A DNA stretch of 39,434 nucleotides, from NCBI GenBank assembly GCA_011947345.1, contig JAAVTG010000029.1:1-39434 (forward strand), written 5' to 3'. Of the stretch, positions 17,783 through 27,446 are shown in pieces. Below the pieces are notes generated by a model. That model had not been told where the DNA came from and made no database searches. It worked only from the letters and a program-made list of their open reading frames with translations. The position numbers and the translations under genes were made by a program. Source of the stretch: Phytophthora quininea. Its lineage: Eukaryota; Oomycota; Peronosporomycetes; Peronosporales; Peronosporaceae. Within the stretch, counting starts at the first letter, position 1; each line of letters starts with the position of its first letter.

Positions 17783-18530
17783 TTATGCAACCTCTTCTTC
17801 GTGAGCCAGCATGGTCGCTGCCGTGCCACTACGACCATTCCAGGTTTGCCAGTCGGATGGTTGCCTGGCATTGAACCTCGCGAAACAGGCCCAAATTGGA
17901 GAAGCTGGTGATGCGCACGACTGCACCTGGTGGTGGTAGCTGGGGTCATCCGCGTTGACGTTCCAGGCCGTGGCGGTGAAAAGGAGCGTGTCGACATCCC
18001 GAGCAGTGTCAGCATCGTCGTAGTTGTCGCGGAACGTCTGTGGCAGAAGAGATCAGGCTGTAAAAGTAAGCTCCAGCTTTCTGTTCGCCTTGTTCACACG
18101 CACCTTCAGCAATTCTTCAAGCGGCTCGGGTGCATCTGCATCGATGAAATGGAGCCGGGCGAAGGTCAATTGCTTGTACTGATGGTTAGAAACCCATATA
18201 AGCTTCATGCGAAGGCGAATCCGATCAGGACGCGGATTCTCCTTGAGCAAGGCTTGGAGATCTAGGCAATGCACAGAATAGTAATGGTAAGGTTAGCGAA
18301 GATACTAAAGTAACCGACACACAAGAAGGCGTACTGTCCACCGTAGAGATCTCTTGACTCCCATTTCCGTCCGCACGAGATGCTAGCAGCTCTCGCATGC
18401 GTTGGTACGGTGTAAGTTGTGTCGTTTGCAGATCAGTACCTTCTTCAACGGGAGTGGGCTGGTCTTCATTGGAGGCATTGGGAGGAGGAGGTGAGCTTGT
18501 GCGCCTGGTGTGACGGCCTCTTCCAACCAT
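17783..18530 (-). CDS. Unrecognised three-exon gene
   Basis: The exons are 18530-18335, 18261-18104 and 18037-17783, joined by GT-AG introns of 73 and 66 bases; all junctions keep the frame and give 202 residues. The N-terminus is basic and Pro-rich (MVGRGRHTRRTSSPPPP). TPYQRMRELLASRADG is followed by a middle part with LLKENPRPDRIRLRMKLIWV and FARLHFIDADAPEPLEELLK, then an Asp-rich segment (RDNYDDADTARDVDTLLFTA) and a Trp-containing tail ending HEEEVA. I know no family. It lies upstream of the SANT-like gene in the same orientation, so the two could work together, as is common for transposon-derived gene pairs, but that is inference. Confidence 0.6.
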
Positions 18531-19255
18531 GGTTCGGATTGGATTATGATCGAGCGGGACGCATATCCAGCGGGACATCAGCTAAAATGGTGTGGCGAGC
18601 GAATATGAAGTTTTTCATATACATGCCCACCAGGCGTGCACGGCAGTATCAGGTGATATGAGTGTACCTCATAGAAGTCCGGGTAAGAGTTGCAACCAAG
18701 AGGGCATTCCCCGGCGGTATTGCCCATGCCGTGCTCCCTTTCAGGGCAGCAAGTAGCCAACAGCTGCCTGTAGCCAAACTAAATCTTGCGTGCTTGTGCA
18801 GCACACTCCAAGCCCTCGTTTTGAGTTGCACGTGCAGGAAAGCATGCAAGAAGAGGGAAAGCAAACAAACTGTGTTATTTATCCCATCACGGGGCTGTTC
18901 CCGCTAGGTATCGGCCAAAGGTGTACTTGCACATCCATGAAGTTTGTGGTGTCATCGACACACTCACTTGAATCTGCCGATGGCGTAGGCTGTGGATACG
19001 TCGTGACATCAGGAGCATTGCACTCCCTCCAATGTGATCTTGCCAGGGCGCAAATGTCAGCAAAATGTTGTTTTGTCTTGAAGTTGAAACGTAAACAATA
19101 AACTTCAATATGTTCCCTTGACACACGCACATGCATGTAGGTAGCTAAGGGCTGGATCTCGTTGCTGTGGATATGCAATGGATATGCCAATGTACAGACG
19201 GATATGTGTTCACTTCTCAATTTACCTGCTTCTACAGACTGCCTTCTCCACACTG
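18531..19255. other. Intergenic region without a recognised gene
   Basis: It contains only unsupported open frames. A minus-strand frame around 18880-19100 (RSHWRECNAPDVTTY, VDVDDTTNF-like acidic text) might be an exon, but I cannot join it. The last 40 bases (tttacctgcttctacag) look like a 3' splice site just before the next gene, so that gene may have an upstream exon here. Confidence 0.3.
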
Positions 19256-19993
19256 ATGAACGCCCGTCAAGATCTGCTCGAGCAAGGGTATATTATCCTC
19301 TACAACGCTGTTTCGGATGAGGTGGTGGACAATCTGCGCTCGATTGCTCGCCACGACATCTTGGCGTGGAGCAACGGAACGTGGAACGGAGAGGCATTTG
19401 ATACGAATCGGCGCCGCGCGGCACTTCCTGACGCCATCAGTCGTGTCGTGATGGTGGTCCTTCGACCGCTATACTCGACATTTTTTCCACATGCGTCGGC
19501 GACGGAGTGGAGCGTGTGGCGCACATTTGCTGGGGCTAAGGATCAGCCTGCCCGTCGTGATTTCCAACCGCCTATTCCGGGCCCCAACGCGACGGATCTG
19601 AGTGGTCTGCCTGCCTCGCTCTTCATGGCAACCCAGGACGACACTGTGGTGTACGGGTTCGGATGGAACCGCCTCGTGGCGATTCGCTCGAATGCCAACA
19701 TGCTGCACTTGAACAAGGGCGATGTGATCATGTTCCGAGGTGATTTTATCTACGCACCGTCAGGGTACGAGACCAACAACCTCGTCGTGCAAGGATATCT
19801 AGACACTCCGCGATACCAGCGCAATGTGGAGGATGATCTACCGCAGACAGTTACTCTCATTGACGACGTCTCGGCAGTGGATGACCTATTCTGTTATGTC
19901 CACAACTGCCCATACGTGGCGAACGGAAACACCTCGCTGCGCCGGCACCTGAACAGATTTCATCACCTCATCTTTCACAGGCTGAGGGCTTAA
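19256..19993 (+). CDS. Dioxygenase-fold-like protein with C-terminal C2H2 finger
   Basis: A 245-residue reading from the ATG at 19256. The N-terminus LLEQGYIILYNAVSDEVVDN resembles the first strand and helix of phytanoyl-CoA-dioxygenase-like proteins. The core LHLNKGDVIMFRGDFIYAPS, then NLVVQGYLDTPR, fits a double-stranded beta-helix. The usual iron ligand triad (HxD...H) is not obvious: FRGDFIYA has Asp but the expected His is Tyr, so catalysis is doubtful. The C-terminus has a zinc-finger pattern, C-x4-C-x12-H-x4-H, in CYVHNCPYVA...RRHLNRFHH. I believe this belongs to an oomycete-expanded family; its function is unknown. The open frame extends to 19178, but that part lacks domain content. 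Confidence 0.55.
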   Translation: MNARQDLLEQGYIILYNAVSDEVVDNLRSIARHDILAWSNGTWNGEAFDTNRRRAALPDAISRVVMVVLRPLYSTFFPHASATEWSVWRTFAGAKDQPARRDFQPPIPGPNATDLSGLPASLFMATQDDTVVYGFGWNRLVAIRSNANMLHLNKGDVIMFRGDFIYAPSGYETNNLVVQGYLDTPRYQRNVEDDLPQTVTLIDDVSAVDDLFCYVHNCPYVANGNTSLRRHLNRFHHLIFHRLRA

Positions 19994-20437
19994 TCTCCGT
20001 GGTTTAGCATCCGTCCCGAAGGCAATGATGATTGCATAGTGATGGTGGTGCTAAACATTCTCGGTTCAATGGGCGATGCGTCTAGTGCTCTCCTCCCTTT
20101 TAGTTTTTTTTTCAGTCTTTGCTGTAAGCATGATAATGCATTCATCGCTCTCACGTGTTTCATTGTTCACTTGACCATTCAAACTTGCTGCTACGCACAA
20201 CCCCGAACTATTGCTTCGTTGCGATGCCGCTGTTGCCTGGCCGGAAGAAGCGATTGCATCTGGCCTGGACACAGCACAAAGGCAGACGTTAGAACTTGCA
20301 AAATGCACACAAAGTAATACGAACTCGAGTGGAGACGCTTTGCAGAAGGCTGCTGCCAGAAGCACAGCAAAAGTTTTCATTCAACATGGACACACCTAGC
20401 TAATGGACTAACTAAAACACGCCCTTCCATGACGAGC
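19994..20437. other. Intergenic region, nothing recognised
   Basis: A T-rich tract (gttttttttc, about 20103) follows the dioxygenase-like gene. I see no coding, RNA or repeat feature. Confidence 0.4.
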
Positions 20438-21145
20438 TTACACGCAAATGTACTTGAAGAAGATGAGACCGACCGACATAAGGAAGAAGCCTTCCAACGA
20501 TCCAGCGGACACGAAGTGCATTCAACCGTCGGCATATGTGTACGCACTCGCCGGCACCGTGGCCATGCCATTGACAAAGAGCGCTGTGCGCCCACCGCTA
20601 CTCCACCACTAGTTGTCGTTCGTCGTGATGATTTCCTGCACGGCGATGCCGCACAGCATTCAAGCCGAGACGCCGTAGAGCACGGCCCGCGTCTTATTGT
20701 CAGTGTTCATGCCCAGAGAGGCGCCAATGTGCTGAGCTACGGCAGATAAAAAGCATCACAGTAGCCCCGACACGTACAGCCAGCCGGAAAGTAGATCGGA
20801 ACCCCTCTGCTACGTTGTGCAGGCCGACACCAACAGCTAGTGACAGCCCGATCTACGCGTGCTCAGAAGACGCCACAAACGTGGCGATTCCCTCGGGGAT
20901 GTTGTGGAGACACTCCATGATGACACTGATAATGCCCATGCGCTGCAGCTTCTCCGTGGTGGCCTCGTCCATCTTGCTTCGCCACCTTGAGTTTGCACCA
21001 GCTCCACAGGTGGCTTTACTGCATACGGCACGGTCAAGAATCTTGGCCACGTTGACGATGGCGTCCTACTTGACGCCACGATTAGTACTGACTGCGTAGG
21101 GAAATGTATCTGGGATTTTTGTCCACCTTCGACATCTGAGACTCA
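20438..21145 (-). pseudogene. ZupT-type ZIP transporter, decayed
   Basis: On the minus strand KMDEATTEKLQRMGIISVIM leads into CLHNIPEGIATFVASS, the TM4 metal-site signature of ZupT/ZIP11-like zinc transporters. It continues with IGLSLAVGVGLHNVAEGF (the second metal-binding helix), AQHIGASLGMNTDNKTRAVL in another frame, and ends MHFVSAGSLEGFFLMSVGLI plus FFKYICV with a TAA at 20440-20438. Several stops and frame changes separate the pieces, so this copy is dead even allowing for base-calling errors. It belongs to a different ZIP subfamily from the gene at 251. Confidence 0.75.
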
Positions 21146-21429
21146 CTATGGGATTTATTCAAACGCAGTAGCGTCTAAGTAAGACTGTGGTGCGGCAGTG
21201 TTCTTCACCAGATCGTTGCTTTGGCTCGGATTTCAACGTCCCATGATCTGCTCACTGGCATCAAATGCAAAGTATTGTGTTAGTTCATAACGCTCCTGCA
21301 TCTTCCAAATCCCCACGTACACTATATCAAGATACAAGCAAAGACAAGTTATCTGTTCGAATCACATCCAAGGTGAGATTATACCTTCTTACTCATCTAG
21401 CTCAAATACCAACAGCACTCTTTAGCATG
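21146..21429. other. 3' flank of the left Helitron, no gene recognised
   Basis: I looked for a Helitron terminus (hairpin followed by CTRR) and could not identify one with confidence. The true end of the element may lie here. Confidence 0.3.
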
Positions 21430-22452
21430 TTACATCTTCATTTTCACCAAAGTCCTCTCCGACGACCTTTGCAGTCGCTTCTCTTCTGCAAGAGCGTCAT
21501 CTGGCGGCTTTGCCCAAGCAATTATATCCTTTGTAAGAGGGGCAAGCGTACGAAAAGCCTTGCGCGAAGTTACACGCGATACAAGCAAGTATGGCTGCTG
21601 CCGTTTGTTAGTTAGGCGGTTTTCTGATCTCCATTCGGTCACGACCATGTCACTCAATGTCTCGCCTTGCACTTTATACGCCGTCGACGCCACGGATCAT
21701 ACCATGGGAAACTGCTCAATTCGAAGAGATAGCGATCGTGGATTTCCTAAGCTGCTCGGGGCCAATTTGATATCACAATCTGCAAACGGACGTGCATCGG
21801 AAAACAGGGGGAATAAATCTGAATCAATAGAGCCCAGCATTGATTTAGCCGACTGTCCTCGAGGAATCCTCACAATGACCGCAGGAGGTGGGATGCTCGG
21901 GATTTTGACGGTCACATTTGCTGCACTATCGTGAACAATGCAAAAAGTGGTGCCCGGGCTGAAGATAATCGTTTCTAAAGTCCCATGTGTCCCGTTCGCT
22001 GCCATTTTTTCCGCTCTAACGTTTTGCGTAAGTTGCACTGGCATGCCCACAATTAGGTCTAGATATGGCGCCATTCTGCCAAACTTTGAGTCGGGTAGCG
22101 CCATCACTGTCCTGACCTCTGATGCTCCTAACTTTGCCAGTTTTCCTTGGAAGTTTGCGACTACTCGGACAGGGTACTCTCCTTCTGGTTGCAATTTTGC
22201 GGCTGTATGAATGAACAAATTGTTGATCGAGAGGCGCGTTACATTGTCGGGCGTGATGAAGGATGGTACCGTGTTACCAGGTCTCCAGTCATTAAACACC
22301 GTCTGGGTGTTGCCAACAACGCGAGTTGATAATTTCGACAAATTCAGGCAGCCACGCTCCCTGTCGAGCATTCCTGCACCCTCGACCACTCTGGGTCCCC
22401 TCGAAAACGAACAGACTCCTCCAGAACAATAACATCGGTAAAAGATAGCCAC
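21430..22452 (-). CDS. Left Helitron: helicase C-terminal motifs
   Basis: Continues from the helicase core after a one-base change near 22360. FITPDNVTRLSINNLFIHTA, LIVGMPVQLTQNVRAEKMAA with NGTHGTLE (the PIF1 'N-G-x-x-G' loop), then a shift near 21695 into STAYKVQGETLSDMVVTEWR, the motif VI region (Y-K-V-Q-G-E-T). It ends VSRVTSRKAFRTLAPLTKDI, then a charged tail and stop at 21430. Every element has its counterpart at 34928-35756 in the right copy. Confidence 0.85.
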
Positions 22453-23999
22453 AACTGGTAGCCCGCAAGATCATTAGGTGTGGGTCGACGCCTACCCGTC
22501 CAGGGTTCTTTGTACAGAGGTTCTCCTCCTACTGGAGGCAGCTGCAGGAAGTCACCGACTAATATCACATGAATACCTCCAAACGCAACACCAGGTACTC
22601 GTTTCGCTACCCGTAGCAGTTTGTCTAACTGAGCAAGCTGGGACTTCCTCATCATTGACACTTCGTCGATCACTAAGATGTCCACGCAGGCCACAGCAGT
22701 TGCATTCTGTTTTCTGCGAAGCTGAACCATGAGACTGGCTAGCGTTCGGCCACTAATGACGGTGGCGGCCTTCCCCGTGAGGGCAGTCTTCACTATGCAA
22801 TCGGGGCGCTGCCAACTAGAGCAAAGCGCCTGAACGGCATCGAGTACTCTACTCTTACCAGTGCCTCCTTCACCGCCCAAAAACATTCTGAGTTGGTCTC
22901 TCTCTAGGGACTCGTTTACATTGCCGTCCAGGTATGATGCGTCCTCGATGTGCCTCCATCTATTCAGCAATGCTCGTCCAATGAGCTTGAAAGCGTAGTG
23001 CTGCTTTTCGTTGAGTGTGAAATCTCGTGATATGTCTGCTATCGTAGCGTAGCTCTTTGTCTGCTGAGGAGCTGTTAGAACACGAGGTGAATCCCACACC
23101 ATCGTCGATTCATCTAATGCATCCGTCAACACTTCAATAACTCGAATTTCACAGAGTCGAGCTTCATCAGGGGATGGAGCTTCACGAAGGTTGCAATCTG
23201 TAGCCGTGCTCTTGACCCATTTGCGCATATCAGCGATGTCGGGGAAGCTGTCTGGTGTTGCTGCCTGGAGCTGATGCGCTACTGTACTTTGACCGCTGCC
23301 TTCTAGCATGCAATGAGCTTTAAAGACGCTTAGGATTTTAGCTACGCGGCTGTCGGGAATATCTGCAGTAGGGAACACAGCTGGGTGAAGTGCTTGGCTG
23401 TCTAGTACTACGTCATCTCTGCTGGCATCTTCTAACCACGGGTTAGCGAAGGCACCCACGTCATCACCAGGTCCGAGTTCATCATCGCTGCCGTCAAAGT
23501 CCACAGCGCCATACAATGAATCACAATCGCTATCGCTTCCATCCTCATCACCGTCATCAGTTCCCGGGCTCGTGTTATCGTTAGACGCGTTATCCACGTG
23601 TGAGCTTGCTTTTTCTGCCCCACAGTGATAATCGTGGATATGATCCATGATCACCTTTACGAAATCAGAACGCGTTGGCATCCATTCATCGTATGCATGC
23701 AGCCACTGCTCACCGGCGTTTTCAGTCGAGCCAGTTAGGTCTGATAACTCTAGAAATGGCTTGAACAAAATAAGTGATAGTATTTCATGTTTGTGGCGAA
23801 TCTCATCGGGCGAGTGCTCATTGACGAAAGGTAGTCGAAACCCCTGGATAACTGGGACAACTTCTTGATACCGCTTTCCCAAACTATGTGTACGGTGCAA
23901 CGGGTGGTCGGCCTTGAACGGATATTTTGATGGCCTTGCAAAAGTGCTTTTCTTCCGGAAATACATCATTGCAAATTCATAGAGATTGACACCGCTCAA
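22344..23999 (-). CDS. Left Helitron: PIF1-type helicase, N-terminal and core motifs
   Basis: A 551-residue uninterrupted frame. VNLYEFAMMYFRKKSTF joins it to the Rep part. An acidic linker (TDDGDEDGSDSDCDSL) precedes FTLNEKQHYAFKLIGRALL, the PIF1 Q-motif region. Motif I is LGGEGGTGKSRV (Walker A), motif Ia TALTGKAA, motif II ILVIDEVSMM (Walker B), motif III VGDFLQLPPVGG and motif IV ESVRFRGDPEW. An SF1B 5'-3' DNA helicase that unwinds the strand displaced during transposition. Upstream, a TAG at 24018-24020 breaks the link to the Rep part; the right copy has a sense codon there. Confidence 0.92.
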   Translation of the reverse strand: MSGVNLYEFAMMYFRKKSTFARPSKYPFKADHPLHRTHSLGKRYQEVVPVIQGFRLPFVNEHSPDEIRHKHEILSLILFKPFLELSDLTGSTENAGEQWLHAYDEWMPTRSDFVKVIMDHIHDYHCGAEKASSHVDNASNDNTSPGTDDGDEDGSDSDCDSLYGAVDFDGSDDELGPGDDVGAFANPWLEDASRDDVVLDSQALHPAVFPTADIPDSRVAKILSVFKAHCMLEGSGQSTVAHQLQAATPDSFPDIADMRKWVKSTATDCNLREAPSPDEARLCEIRVIEVLTDALDESTMVWDSPRVLTAPQQTKSYATIADISRDFTLNEKQHYAFKLIGRALLNRWRHIEDASYLDGNVNESLERDQLRMFLGGEGGTGKSRVLDAVQALCSSWQRPDCIVKTALTGKAATVISGRTLASLMVQLRRKQNATAVACVDILVIDEVSMMRKSQLAQLDKLLRVAKRVPGVAFGGIHVILVGDFLQLPPVGGEPLYKEPWTGRRRPTPNDLAGYQLWLSFTDVIVLEESVRFRGDPEWSRVQECSTGSVAA

Positions 24000-24076
24000 G
24001 CTATCTGGTCGATAGAGCTAGTCGTCTAAGAACGACACAGGATGATACCGTGGGGAGCTCCCATCGGGACTTTCAC

Positions 24077-25789
24077 TCACGAGTTGGCACGAATAGTTGT
24101 CAGTCGAGCACAGCTGGTGAACAATGTCTCGGAGCGGCAAAAGACACAGCCTGAGCTTTCATAGCAACACGAACCGCGATGGAGGTAAAGTGCAGCAAGA
24201 GGTCCAGCGATTTCCTGTCTATTCGTCATGGTATAGACCATCGATGCTACCCTTTTTCGAGCAATTGACAAGCAATCTGTAGAAATGAATGAGTCACTTG
24301 CTTCTCTCTCTTGACGCCGACGGAACGCTGCAAGTGCCACCACTACCACAGAGTCTAGACGCTTCTGCTGTTTTGTCACGTACTTCGTACAGTAATGAAT
24401 GCGATCTGCGGTATCTTTCCCCCATCAGCACTTGGATATCGTGGTTGCACTTAAAGGTCGCCATAATCTCATAGTTGTAGCCATTAATATATTCGTGCGC
24501 TGTTCCGCGCGCAAGCTCCACTCCAGATAAGCCAAATGTCGTCCGTGGCTGTCTACTGCGTGGGAAATTATATCTGCAAAAGGAGTCGTTCACTGTCACC
24601 TTCGACATTTTAAAGCAGCTGCTCGTATGACACCACCAATGCTGATTAAGAATCACTACTAAGACGGAAACCACGAAATCCATCCGTTGCTGCGGCATTC
24701 TGTTGTCAGCTAGTGTCGGCGGGAACATTTCAATAAGTCGCATCAGGTCGTCGTTCTGGAATGGGTCGTCTTCACTCGAGCAATACGTCATCTGGGAAGC
24801 ATTTGCGTCGATCAGTTCCTGAGTATCTGGAGTTGTGCTAATTCCATACTCAGTCGACAAAGTACTGCATTCGCTTCGCAAAGCTTTTTGAATTTTTCAC
24901 GTTCATCGATTAAATCAACAGCTTGCTCCATCGTATCACGAGAAGCTGCCTCTGTGCTTGCCACACGATCCACCTCGCACGATGTAAGCTCACGTTCCCA
25001 AGGCGGCCAATGCTGCGGACGTGCTTGCAAGAGCATACTTCGTAGAACATGCTGTGAGCTGAATGACGCCTTGCAGATTTGGCAGAACACAAGAGCGGGT
25101 TCTTTCACAGCATTATGCGCTCCCTTGCTGAATATTCCACGTCGAGGATTTTGTTTGCTACGCGGTCGAATTGGTAGGTCCGCCAACTCTGAGTATGACC
25201 CCCGCATTTGCTACACGCGTACCTTTCCAGTCGCAACGGTAGCTTGTTACTGACAATAGAATCGATGTAAGATATAGCTAAGCTCTGAAACTGCGCGCCA
25301 TCCGAGCTAGTTAGTCGTCGTTCGAGCTCCACTGTACTAGAAGGTGCACTCGCCAGCCAGATCAAAAGTGAACGTGCAGAGTTCCTCTGCCTTGTGTCTC
25401 GACCATGCCAAAATAGGCTTTCACGTCACCAAGCAGGCCTTTGAACGGCATGTGTTTATTGGCATTAGGATCCATTCCCAGCACGTGCTTAATAAACATA
25501 TCAATTTGATACATGAACAGGCGAGCAGAAGCACTGTCGTTGCCAAGGCTGGCTTCCCGTAATTCTGCTTTGCTAGGAAGCGAGGCTTCTAACATGTCAA
25601 AAGGGATTCAACTGACGTCTTCCCCGCGTAGTAGGCTGTGGCGAATGAATTATCCGTGTTCGGAGTTAGCGTAAGAAATAATGTCGGCTGGCCGAAGCGC
25701 ATTTGGTACGCGATTGCCTTCTGCCTGCATTTTGCCCGCTCTGCGTTGCTACCCCAAACGGCAGCAGACGCCACTTCGACCGTCTTCAA
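24077..25789 (-). CDS. Left Helitron: HUH Rep endonuclease region
   Basis: A rolling-circle initiator nuclease. TLFLTLTPNTDNSF is Rep motif 1 (the usual FxTxT strand). MVETQGRGTLHVHF holds the HUH metal motif, with both histidines at 25374-25376 and 25368-25370. The catalytic-tyrosine motif is HYCTKYVTKQQKR (about 24370-24410). Between them lie Cys pairs (ACSKCG, CQICKASFSSQH) typical of Helitron Reps. The frame shifts at 25599-25602, 25364-25367, 25199-25203, near 24880 and near 24405; nearly all look like one missing base when compared with the right copy. The nuclease residues are kept, unlike in the right copy. Confidence 0.85.
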
Positions 25790-27158
25790 AAATTGTGCGC
25801 GATGGACTTCGTATTGCTGTCTGGTCGCCGCCCTTGCTGGCGCTGCTCGTTTTCGATTAGCGCACGCTTCAATTCACTGGCATTTAATGCCTCGTATCGA
25901 TCATACATCTGCGGGAATCGCTGGCAGCGAAATGCGTTCTGAGTGTACATGTTTCTCATGGAGATACGATCGAACGCAACCACTGTAAAGAGTTCATCTT
26001 CAGCGAACGTGCGGCTGGGGAGCATCGTGTAGTGCTTCACGCACTCTCGTAACGACACAGTAATGCGTCTTGCCTCTCCAGGATGCCCGCGGCCAAAGGG
26101 AAACAAATGAGGGAACATTTTGGCGAGCAGATTGCCAGAAACGTCCATTGATAACTTATTCGATCGCTTCACCAAAAACTGTCTATCGAGGCCGCGATCT
26201 CCAGCTCCATTGCTATCCGCATTTAGTTCCTCTGATAGCAGCACTCGCGACGCATCGGACAATCCGATTCTCCTTTCAACAACGTTCAGTTCATCGTTTT
26301 GGTTGTCTACCTGCCAGTCTCCAGCGTGGCCTCGAACATTTTCTTGATCCGCATTCATAGCGTTCTGTATCGCACCTCCTTCGTCTTCGATATGTTCAAT
26401 CTCAAGCTGGCCGGCAAGCCCAGCCTCAATTAGTTCGTTCAGCGCACTGTTGTTCGGTGTCACAGATGCATACAGACAATTGTTGAGTCTATAGAAGTCC
26501 AAAACATCCCGTACGCGCTGGCCCCGAATCACATGCATTTTCTTGATCTTACTAGTCTGCTCCTCCGTAAAATCGCCAACCATGGCGACACGAAACGTAG
26601 AGACTTCTGAAATTGACTGAGGTAAAAGTGATACTGGCGGGCCTGGCGTACAGTCAAATACGATGCTGTGGGAGCGAATGCAGCGGTGTCTACCACCACG
26701 CATGACACGTGTCATGGCGGCAATGCTCACCAGTTGCGTCATGAAGCGCTCTGGTAATGTAAAATCTTGTGCATAACGATCTGGAAGAGCTCCAATAAAA
26801 ATCCATTTGAAATGGCGAACTTAGGAAGACGCCCACGTTCAATGGAAGTATTGCAGGCGCTGCACACGGTAAACCACGCCGTCCAATGTCCACTGCGGTT
26901 GGTGTAACAGTGAAAACTGCGAGGAGAGACCACTGTATCTGCCAAATAAACCACACACGGCGGTGCTGTGTATTGATTTCTTAGCGCAATCGGGATTGTT
27001 GTGTCTGCCTCGGCCAAACTGCGCCGCATCTTAGCCATGTAGTTCCAGTCAGACGCCTCTTTCCGCACAGCTTCCTCTCGACGTACTAGCCGATCGCATG
27101 AAACGCAAACGCATTCCTCCAATCCTTCCGGGCCCAGAGCTTGCTGAAGTCTTGTCAA
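25786..27158 (-). CDS. Left Helitron: DUF6570-like and Helitron N-terminal region
   Basis: It begins TRLQQALGPEGLEECVCVSC with Cys pairs that may bind zinc (CVSCDRLV, CSACNTSIERG). KFAISNGF and, after a one-base shift at 26797-26801, LPERFMTQLVSIAAMTRVMR form the DUF6570-type segment. AKMFPHLFPFGRGHPGEARR opens the Helitron-helicase-like N-terminal domain (PF14214 type), which continues through CVKHYTMLPSRTFAEDELF. The frame leaves at AAAAA 25788-25792. The right Helitron has the same order (LGPEGLDECVCALCDRLV, NGFFIGRLPEHLRD). Confidence 0.8.
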
Positions 27159-27234
27159 GGCTTTACCACGGTCATCGTCACTGAGTGGTGTCAGCAGTCT
27201 TTTCCACTTGGTTCAGCATAGGTGTCGGCAGCTG

Positions 27235-27440
27235 CAGTACTGCTACCAACGTTATCATCTAAAGCCTTGGTGGTACCGAGTTTCTTAAGTGAAGCGTTGC
27301 TATCTTCAGCTGTCTAAGTGATACCGAGTTTCCTGAGCGCGGCGCTGCTATCGCCAGCAGTCTTGGTGGTAACGAGTTTATTGACTGCAGCATAGCTATT
27401 GCAAGCGGTCTTGGTGATACCTGACTTTTTACTACAGTCC
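27235..27440 (-). repeat. Tandem 48-bp repeat (16 residues per unit)
   Basis: Nearly four head-to-tail units. In the minus-strand frame in line with the Helitron protein they read KLVTTKTAGDSSAALR, KLGIT-TAEDSNASLK (one stop) and KLGTTKALDDNV, preceded by KSGITKTACNSYAAVN. The 48-base period keeps the frame, so the array is a protein repeat, not a random satellite. Confidence 0.65.
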
Positions 27441-27446
27441 TGTCGT

